Shown here: in pieces, positions 1-8,300 of the stretch
Position numbering within the stretch: the first letter of the stretch is position 1
How the letters are laid out: every line of letters begins with the position of its first letter
Assembly (NCBI GenBank): GCA_964213355.1
Contig: CAXOVY010000005.1
Location: 1 to 49,778 of the forward strand
DNA: 49,778 nt
Source of the DNA: JBAXAM01 sp964213355
GTDB taxonomy: Bacteria > Pseudomonadota > Gammaproteobacteria > UBA9339
Direction: 5' to 3'
Made by a program: the position numbers and the translations under genes
Notes under the pieces: generated by a model
What the model was told of the DNA's origin: nothing
Seen by the model: the letters and a program-made list of their open reading frames with translations, nothing else
Database searches by the model: none

Positions 1-533
1 TAGAAACAGCGAAATTAAAAACTGATATTTCTAGTGCAGCTGATTTGACGACATTACAAGCTCTTGAGAAAGATGCTAATACTCATCAATTAGGTAGAGA
101 GTACACTGCTAAGAAAAATAGTTTAAAGGTTGATAGTTATAAGAAGATTTATTCCTGGTTGAACAAACAGGATTATAGTGGTGTATCTGTCGATACTATA
201 ATCAAAATAGGTGATTCTTTTGAAAAGCTAAATGAAGACTATAACTCAGATAATGTAGTTAATTTCAAGGTTCCCCTGGATATCATAATGAAAATATCAG
301 GTAGTGATAATAAATTTGTGGATATTAAGAAAAATTTTATTCAGATGATGAAAGATATAAATGCTATTAAAGGTAAGGTGAATGACGTTATTAGAGCCGA
401 AGAAATAAATACTAAGGCGGGTAATGATATTATTCAGAGTATGAATAGTCTTGGGTTGTTTGGCGGTAATTGTAGTGTTAAGGTGCTTACCTATTTAATA
501 ATAGCAAAGAAGTCTAACACCACAATAAGATAA
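1..533 (+). CDS. C-terminal part of an exported-type coiled-coil repeat protein (5' end outside window)
   Basis: The reading frame is open from base 3 and has no stop before the window edge, so the gene starts upstream; the TTG at 45 is only an internal codon. The visible 176 residues are charged and helical. They align by eye with the repeat unit of the 2588-residue protein encoded at 2332-10098: the stretch with KKIYSWLNKQDYSGVSVD matches EGKIKAHDYKDVSSSL there, and both continue into a similar helical block. The end carries a GLFGGNC motif that resembles the ends of the next gene and of the giant protein. It is probably a paralogue of that giant protein. No catalytic motif is visible and the function is unknown. 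Confidence 0.75.
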   Translation, partial: ETAKLKTDISSAADLTTLQALEKDANTHQLGREYTAKKNSLKVDSYKKIYSWLNKQDYSGVSVDTIIKIGDSFEKLNEDYNSDNVVNFKVPLDIIMKISGSDNKFVDIKKNFIQMMKDINAIKGKVNDVIRAEEINTKAGNDIIQSMNSLGLFGGNCSVKVLTYLIIAKKSNTTIR

Positions 534-595
534 TTGGTAAATGTATCTCGGTTTATTAATTTTTATAAAATGTAGAAAAGATATAAAAGGTAAAT

Positions 596-1144
596 ATGAA
601 AAAAAATATGATTAGGTTGACTATGGTTTTATTAGCTGCAGTTTGGTTTATTGCTAGTACTTCAGCTTTTTCTAACCATGATGTTGCCTCTAATAATGGT
701 TATCCTTCATCTAAAATAAACGGAGTTTATTCTGAAAAGCTAGATAGCAGCAGAGCGTCTGATACAGTAAGAGGAGCTTTATCCAAATTGAAGACAGATT
801 TTGATGCTGGTAAAACCGCGGATTTTATCGCTGCTTGGGAGGTTTTAATATCTGTTTCTGAGTCCACCAATGATTTTTATATTGGAAAATTGAGGGTAAG
901 ATTAAAAGAAATGGATATGCTCATAAACAGTATCAAAGCAAAAACTGATCTAGGAAAAGAGCGTGTGTTAAATGCAGAGTCTGGTAAGAAGCTTATTGAG
1001 GAAATGAAATATTTTGGTTTATGTGACGATAGTAGTTGTTCAATAGAGTTAGCTGAAAAGTTAATACAAAACTCCAAAACAAACTTACCTTCATTGATGG
1101 AGAGAAAGCGAAACTTGAGGTCGGCGGCGGCCAGTGGTAGGTAG
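596..1144 (+). CDS. Small exported helical protein sharing a C-terminal domain with its neighbours
   Basis: A 182-residue protein starting at an ATG preceded by AAAAGG at about 8 bases. The N-terminus (MKKN, then a hydrophobic run ending TSAFS) is a typical Sec signal peptide with likely cleavage near residue 25. The mature part is mostly helical. Its last ~80 residues align by eye with the end of the partial protein upstream: a helix, then LIEEMKYFGLC, then a short Cys-containing loop and a final helix. It looks like a single-domain member of the family whose large members flank it. The function is unknown. The two close cysteines near GLCDDSSC could form a disulfide in the periplasm or outside the cell. 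Confidence 0.8.
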   Translation: MKKNMIRLTMVLLAAVWFIASTSAFSNHDVASNNGYPSSKINGVYSEKLDSSRASDTVRGALSKLKTDFDAGKTADFIAAWEVLISVSESTNDFYIGKLRVRLKEMDMLINSIKAKTDLGKERVLNAESGKKLIEEMKYFGLCDDSSCSIELAEKLIQNSKTNLPSLMERKRNLRSAAASGR

Positions 1145-1291
1145 CGTTAGAATCTTGCAGCTTTACTAGCCCTTTGTTTTAATTATTTGTAACTATCAAG
1201 TATTTTGAGTTTGTTGTTGAATGTGTATTGTAGAGTACATGGGTTGGCGGTGTCTTTTTATACGGCAACAAATGGAAATGGTGAATTTTCT

Positions 1292-2194
1292 ATGAAAATT
1301 AGTAGTATCAGTAAAAAATTAATATTTGTTTTGGCAGTTCTTGCCATTAGCAGTGGAGTATTTGCTGATCAAGAAAATTCAGGACGTTTGCCGGTAGTAG
1401 AGGGTATGAATGTTGAATCTCGCGTTTATGATGATTATGGTTTTGATGATTATGGTTTTGATGATTATGGTTTTGATGAAAATGGCTGCGATGAAAATGG
1501 CTACGATAGAAATGGCTTTGATAGAAATGGCTTTGATAGAAATGGCTTTAATAAAAAAGGCTTTAATCGAGCTGGTGCTAGTAGTTCGATGATGGGTTCA
1601 AACCAACCTCAAAAACTCGACACGGCAATGGGGTGTCTTAATGATTGGGTAAGTAGGGTAAAACTAAAAGCAGACGCAAGTCAGGTTATAGAAGTTTCTA
1701 ATGTGCTGTTAGCTGCGGGTGAATGCAAGAAAGTTGCACCAGCAGATGCAAAATTCGATGCGGTAATGGAGTGTTTTAACGAGTCTGTAGATAAGAAAGA
1801 TCAAAAAATAAAAGATGACCAGACTGTAGAAAATTTTTATGCGATGTCAGTTATGTACAAGTGCATAGATGAATCGGCCGCTACCATGAAACAGATAGGA
1901 AGAAAGGTATCAGAAAAACTCAGCGCGGTAATGGAGTGTTTTAACGACTCTGCAGATAAGAAAGATCAAAAAATAAAAGATGGCCAGACTGTAGAAAATT
2001 TTTATGCGTCAGTTGCGGACGAGTGTATAGGTGAACTGGATGCTACCAAGAAATGGATGGGAGAGAAACTCGATGCAGCAGTGGGGTGTTTTAGAGAGTG
2101 GGTAGATAATGCACTTCAAAAAGGAAAAACAGAGACTATAGAAAGGTCTGCTGTGCTGTCAGCTGCGAAGGACTGCGCAGAGGAAAATGAATAA
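1292..2194 (+). CDS. Exported protein with pentapeptide repeats and four paired-cysteine repeats
   Basis: The ATG at 1292 is chosen over an upstream in-frame TTG at 1205 because it places a clear signal peptide (MKISSISKK, hydrophobic core, SGVFA then DQEN) at the N-terminus, giving 300 residues. Residues 47-91 are nine five-residue units of the type D-[DER]-[YN]-G-[FYC]. Residues ~108-300 are four ~50-residue helical repeats, each with two cysteines 29-30 residues apart: 115/145, 161/191, 216/245 and 266/295. The second and third repeats are nearly identical at DNA level. The regular cysteine pairs suggest four disulfide-closed helical hairpins in an oxidising compartment. No known family is recognised. 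The ribosome-binding site is weak. Confidence 0.8.
   Translation: MKISSISKKLIFVLAVLAISSGVFADQENSGRLPVVEGMNVESRVYDDYGFDDYGFDDYGFDENGCDENGYDRNGFDRNGFDRNGFNKKGFNRAGASSSMMGSNQPQKLDTAMGCLNDWVSRVKLKADASQVIEVSNVLLAAGECKKVAPADAKFDAVMECFNESVDKKDQKIKDDQTVENFYAMSVMYKCIDESAATMKQIGRKVSEKLSAVMECFNDSADKKDQKIKDGQTVENFYASVADECIGELDATKKWMGEKLDAAVGCFREWVDNALQKGKTETIERSAVLSAAKDCAEENE
1430..1564 (+). repeat. 15-bp tandem repeat encoding nine pentapeptides
   Basis: Nine in-frame 15-bp units encode DDYGF three times, DENGC, DENGY, DRNGF three times and NKKGF, followed by a degenerate tenth unit. Adjacent units of the same type are identical or nearly so in DNA, which indicates growth by slippage. The glycine-aromatic-acidic pattern predicts an extended or turn-rich, possibly metal-binding or surface-exposed linker; this is inference. 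Confidence 0.9.
1760..2008 (+). repeat. Twin 84-bp near-identical repeats (165-bp period) inside the cysteine-repeat gene
   Basis: Bases 1760-1843 and 1925-2008 match at 81 of 84 positions (three differences counted by eye), with a 165-bp or 55-codon period. They encode the second and third paired-cysteine units and indicate a recent in-frame duplication. Confidence 0.85.
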
Positions 2195-2331
2195 AAAGTA
2201 GTTTATTAAAAATCAGATATCTGCTGTTGACGCAGCCGGTGTTTTAGTGAGGAATTGGAGTATATTACGAGTCGTCAGTAGTTGAGATGCGTAGTATTTG
2301 GTTGAAAAATCGATGTAATGAGGTGTTTTGT

Positions 2332-5300
2332 ATGAAAAATAAAAATCTTAAGAATTTATTTGTATTATTGTTTTCCATCTGTATCTATCATGCTAGTTAT
2401 GCAGTAGATAACAATAGTAAAGATAATTTTTATCCAGAAATTAAAAATTACCGTTTGGAATATGAAATTGGTAAAATTGAATTGGATATTTACGGTGCAG
2501 ATTCTACTGGTCACCGTGATTATAAGGTGTATTTTTCATCCTCATCGCCAAGTAATAAAATTAGCCTTAATTTATTAGATCAAGGCAAGAGTCCTATTGT
2601 TGGTGATGCAGCTAGTAATTCTATTCTTCCAGATAGTGCTAAAGGGAGAACTAAAACTTCGTGGAGGTTAACAAGAACTACTTCCCAAGAAGTGCAGCAA
2701 CCAAAGTTTTTTGAGGTTGTTGATGAAAGTAACCAAAAAATTATTGAACAAGCTATGCCCGAAATAAATGTTGATCTTTCTAAAGACAACAAAACTCTAA
2801 TTATAAAAAATGATTCTTCTGAATCTGTAATAATAAGCAGTGTGATCCGTAAAGGTGCTGGTAGTAGCGGAACAAGTGAGGTGCCAGAAGGTACCGTGAT
2901 CGATGCCGCAAATTTTTTCAGCACCCCGTTAAATTTGCCTAGTATTAGCGAAGCGGAGAAAAATAGTAAAGGCGGCGCATATCGTTTTGATATTGCATAT
3001 GAAGTTAGTGGTACAGTAAAACACGCGTCGTTTGTAATTGAATATTCTTGTAATCTTGGAAAAGAACAAAAAGGACTTCAACAAACCGCCTCATCTAAAA
3101 TCGAAATTGAAATCGATAAACTAAAAGATGGTCATTTAGTATACGATTCACAGTCAGGAAAATATAATCTGACTATAAAAAACACTTCTGACGGATATAT
3201 AGATATCAACAGTATTTCTTTGACATCATCAGAAGATGTATTGGTGAAACCAGATTCAGGAATAGCTCCTGGAGCCACTTATGCAATTCCACTTTCGCTT
3301 CCACTTCCACTTAAAAGTGGTAAGTATAGTAAGCATGTTTTTGTTAGCTATTATAGTTATAGTTATAGTGTGAATCAAGATACCGAAGTAAAAACAACTA
3401 CAGCAAAAACAATTAAGATTCCTGTTACAGTTAGTTGTGATGGTTTGGAATCATCGATAGACAAATTAATTGTTACTGCAGGGAGTCCTGTAAGTACGTT
3501 TAGCTATGTATTGCCGCAACAAGATTCAGTAAGTCAACCTCTAACATATAAAGAGGTATGGGCTCGGGCTCCTCAGGAGGATAGGGTTGTTGATGGTAGT
3601 TCTAGTGTGTATTATGAAATAATAAACACGGGTGATAGTCCGGTATCATTATCAATCAGAGAGCCTTTGTTGCCAGTACATCGTACTTCTGCAGTTGAAA
3701 ATAATTGTGGCGACAGTTTGGGCGTTAAATCTTCTTGTACTATAAAACTGCTAATTCATCCAGAAGTTGACTCTAAAGAGCTAGATAAAGATTTATCTAT
3801 TACACCTACAAATCTAAGCGCTACTTCACCAGACCTAACATCTAGTGGCCTCAGCAATGAGCTTTTCCGGATTGTGCCGTTGGGTGAAAAGGTAGAATAT
3901 CAGTTTGATATTACTGCTCGTTCTAGGATAGGACTCTTCGGTACTAGTATTGAAGATGTTGTTGGTGATGGTATAAAAGCTCTTGTTAAAAAAGCATCGT
4001 TTATTAGAGAAGGATGTGATTGGGGGTCGACAGCAAGTGAGAATGTATACTCGTACTCGCATAACGCATATATTGGTGAGGAATCTACTCAACATATAGT
4101 TGGAACTAAATCTGTTTATAAGCCTTCATATTTAAATAAGGGCACTGTCTGTTCTACATTTTATAGCTATACTCCAACGAGTACAGGAGTTGTGCGTCAA
4201 GATGTTTTGGTGACTTATATAGACTCAACTGGACAAAAGAAAATTGGTACATTGCAAATGCTGGTCTACGCATCAACTGGCAAATATGAAAGTAATTATA
4301 ATAAAGCTTACTTAAAAGACCTGCTCCAAAAAAATCTGTCCCAAGGACAGATCGATGCTTTTGCTTTGGCTAACAAAGAACTAGAAGGCAAGTCTCAACA
4401 AGAGATAGAAAATTTGATTTCAGCTGATAGAGAAAAATATCTTCTTCCAAAAGAAATATGGGAAAAAGATACAGCTGCGTCTATAGTTAGTACAGAAAAT
4501 CAAAGAGTGAATAAGGAAAAGGAAGCATTACTTGGTTCATTGCTTACAGAAAAAAATAAGTTCTCATTCAATACATTAAAAACCTTGAGGACTGGTGGTG
4601 ATGTAAAAGAGGGAAAAATAGACGAAATAATTCGCAATGGAGAACAAAAATATCAGGACCGATTAAACGCAGAGCTGCCGCTTGATAAAACGCCACGAAA
4701 ATATACACTTAATTCTCTTGATTTAGAAAAATATGTAGATAAAAAAGCTGTGGATGCAGCAGTAGATGAAATTGTAGCAAAAACAGAGGACTTGAATAGT
4801 CGTATCCTGGTGGTGAAAAAGAAAGTTCAAGATCATGACTATACCGGTGTTTCTGAACTTTTAACAGGTCTAGATACAGACATAAACCAATGGGATGGTA
4901 GTAATGCTGATAATGCTGATAATGTAGCTGATGCTTCTAGTAAGAATGGACAAATAAAGGCAAAAATAGATACAGCTAAAAAAGACTTAAGTTTGGACGG
5001 AAAACTTGTTTTTGAAGATCAACTCTCAGAAGTTACAACGTTGATCACTGATTTTAACAAGTTAGTAACTAGTAAAATCGAAGATTTAGGTGTGGTTCAA
5101 GATTACGTTACCATGCAGAAAACTGTCAAGGCAGCTTTGGATGGTACCGACGAGGCAGCTAAAGACGCAGCAGTAGCTACAGCACTATCTAAGGATGCTA
5201 CACTAGCTAAGGGTGGTACTACACTGCTAGCTTTGCAAACGCGTTTACAGGAAGTTTCAGATAATGCAGCAGCTGCAATGAAGGAACTAGAGATTTTAGA

Positions 5301-8300
5301 TAAAGAAGCTAAATATACTTATAGTAATATATTGGATTATAGGCAAGGTATTTCAGAGTCAAGTAGAGCTGCATTTATTGTAGATATGCTCTCTGTTGAG
5401 AAAATGATTGAGGAACTTAAACTTTATGGTGAATACCTTAACTCTGTAAGCAGTGCAAGGGATAGAATACAGAAAGATGTTATTCCTTTGGCTCAAAATA
5501 TTAAGTTTGCTGATGCACAAGCTGAGAAAAACAAAATAGTAGCAGAGACAGATAGTGGTTATAAAGCGAAGAAATCCGCTTTTGAAGAAAAATATTTGAA
5601 AGCGCCATACAGCGAAAAACCGTTTGTGCAGACTGTTTCTCTTGACACTACAAAAGTTATAGCGCAAGAACTTACTGCAACTGATACACTTAAAGTCACA
5701 GTAGACGGTTTGAATAATGAGATTGATGTTTTAGAAGGAAAAATAAAAGCTCATGATTATAAAGATGTTTCCAGTAGCTTAGTGACTCTTCAAACAAAGA
5801 TAGCCGAGTTAGAAAAAACAGGTTTAGATAATTACAAAGCAGCCTTGAAGTTAAAAGGAGTAGATGGTAATCCTGACACTGTAATTTTAGGTACTCAAAG
5901 CACAAGAGTTGATACGTTGATCGCTGATTTTAACAAGTTAGTAACTAGTAAAATCGAAGATTTAGGTGTGGTTCAAGATTACGTTACCATGCAGAAAACT
6001 GTCAAGGCAGCTTTGGATGGTACCGACGAGGCAGCTAAAGACGCAGCAGTAGCTACAGCACTATCTAAGGATGCTACACTAGCTAAGGGTGGTACTACAC
6101 TGCTAGCTTTGCAAACGCGTTTACAGGAAGTTTCAGATAATGCAGCAGCTGCAATGAAGGAACTAGAGATTTTAGATAAAGAAGCTAAATATACTTATAG
6201 TAATATATTGGATTATAGGCAAGGTATTTCAGAGTCAAGTAGAGCTGCATTTATTGTAGATATGCTCTCTGTTGAGAAAATGATTGAGGAACTTAAACTT
6301 TATGGTGAATACCTTAACTCTGTAAGCAGTGCAAGGGATAGAATACAGAAAGATGTTATTCCTTTGGCTCAAAATATTAAGTTTGCTGATGCACAAGCTG
6401 AGAAAAACAAAATAGTAGCAGAGACAGATAGTGGTTATAAAGCGAAGAAATCCGCTTTTGAAGAAAAATATTTGAAAGCGCCATACAGCGAAAAACCGTT
6501 TGTGCAGACTGTTTCTCTTGACACTACAAAAGTTATAGCGCAAGAACTTACTGCAACTGATACACTTAAAGTCACAGTAGACGGTTTGAATAATGAGATT
6601 GATGTTTTAGAAGGAAAAATAAAAGCTCATGATTATAAAGATGTTTCCAGTAGCTTAGTGACTCTTCAAACAAAGATAGCCGAGTTAGAAAAAACAGGTT
6701 TAGATAATTACAAAGCAGCCTTGAAGTTAAAAGGAGTAGATGGTAATCCTGACACTGTAATTTTAGGTACTCAAAGCACAAGAGTTGATACGTTGATCGC
6801 TGATTTTAACAAGTTAGTAACTAGTAAAATCGAAGATTTAGGTGTGGTTCAAGATTACGTTACCATGCAGAAAACTGTCAAGGCAGCTTTGGATGGTACC
6901 GACGAGGCAGCTAAAGACGCAGCAGTAGCTACAGCACTATCTAAGGATGCTACACTAGCTAAGGGTGGTACTACACTGCTAGCTTTGCAAACGCGTTTAC
7001 AGGAAGTTTCAGATAATGCAGCAGCTGCAATGAAGGAACTAGAGATTTTAGATAAAGAAGCTAAATATACTTATAGTAATATATTGGATTATAGGCAAGG
7101 TATTTCAGAGTCAAGTAGAGCTGCATTTATTGTAGATATGCTCTCTGTTGAGAAAATGATTGAGGAACTTAAACTTTATGGTGAATACCTTAACTCTGTA
7201 AGCAGTGCAAGGGATAGAATACAGAAAGATGTTATTCCTTTGGCTCAAAATATTAAGTTTGCTGATGCACAAGCTGAGAAAAACAAAATAGTAGCAGAGA
7301 CAGATAGTGGTTATAAAGCGAAGAAATCCGCTTTTGAAGAAAAATATTTGAAAGCGCCATACAGCGAAAAACCGTTTGTGCAGACTGTTTCTCTTGACAC
7401 TACAAAAGTTATAGCGCAAGAACTTACTGCAACTGATACACTTAAAGTCACAGTAGACGGTTTGAATAATGAGATTGATGTTTTAGAAGGAAAAATAAAA
7501 GCTCATGATTATAAAGATGTTTCCAGTAGCTTGAAGGCTCTCTACTATGTGGATGAAAATAGTAATGTAAGTGGTAGGATATTTGATTTGGAAAACAGTG
7601 GCCTAGTTAGTTGCAAATCAGCCTTGAAGTTAACAGGAGCAAATACTGGTGGGTCTGATTATGTAGTTTTGGGCACTCAAAAATCAAGGGTTGAAGCGTT
7701 GACCACTGATTTTAACAAGTTAGACATAATCAGCGTAATCGCAAAGCCAGCGATAACTGGGGAATTCACTGACATATATGATAAGGCCGAAGAGGCTTTG
7801 AGCAGCAATAAGCCGATAGGTGATTTCTGTAAAAAACGAATACCTATCTTACAAGATCGTTTGAATGCAGCTTTAGGTGACGCAGTGGGAGTAATGAAAC
7901 AGCGGGGTATTTTGAAAGATAATGCTGAAGCTGCTTATAACAAAGACTCGGATTATGAAATCTTAGGTGCAGGTAGAGATGCATTTATTGCCGATATGCG
8001 TTCTGTTGAGAAAATGATTGCAGAAGTTAATCTTTACAAGAAAAAAATTACCTTGGCACTTGAAGCAAAGATAAGTGTGCAGACCGATGAGAAGAACGGT
8101 GGTTCTATAGGTAAGGGTTTAGCTAGCGATATTAAAGGAAATAAATATGTTCAGGAAGACGGCAAAAATACCTTTTCTAAAGCACAAGGGCAATGTGAAA
8201 AGATGATTCTAAATACGGATGACGGGTATAAAAACGACGTAGCTGCCTTTGAAGGAACATATTCTAAAGGGTTTTATGGAAATATACCGCTTGTATTAAA

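Noticed and set aside
1410..1592. 60-codon frame inside the pentapeptide repeat
   Set aside because: A second frame of the 15-bp repeat giving a simple Met/Ile/Leu pattern; the other frame has the signal peptide and the Cys repeats.
5359..7419. Repeated antisense frames of 102 and 69 codons
   Set aside because: They are identical only because the 876-bp coding repeats are identical; there is no start signal or protein-like composition, so they are shadows of the giant gene.
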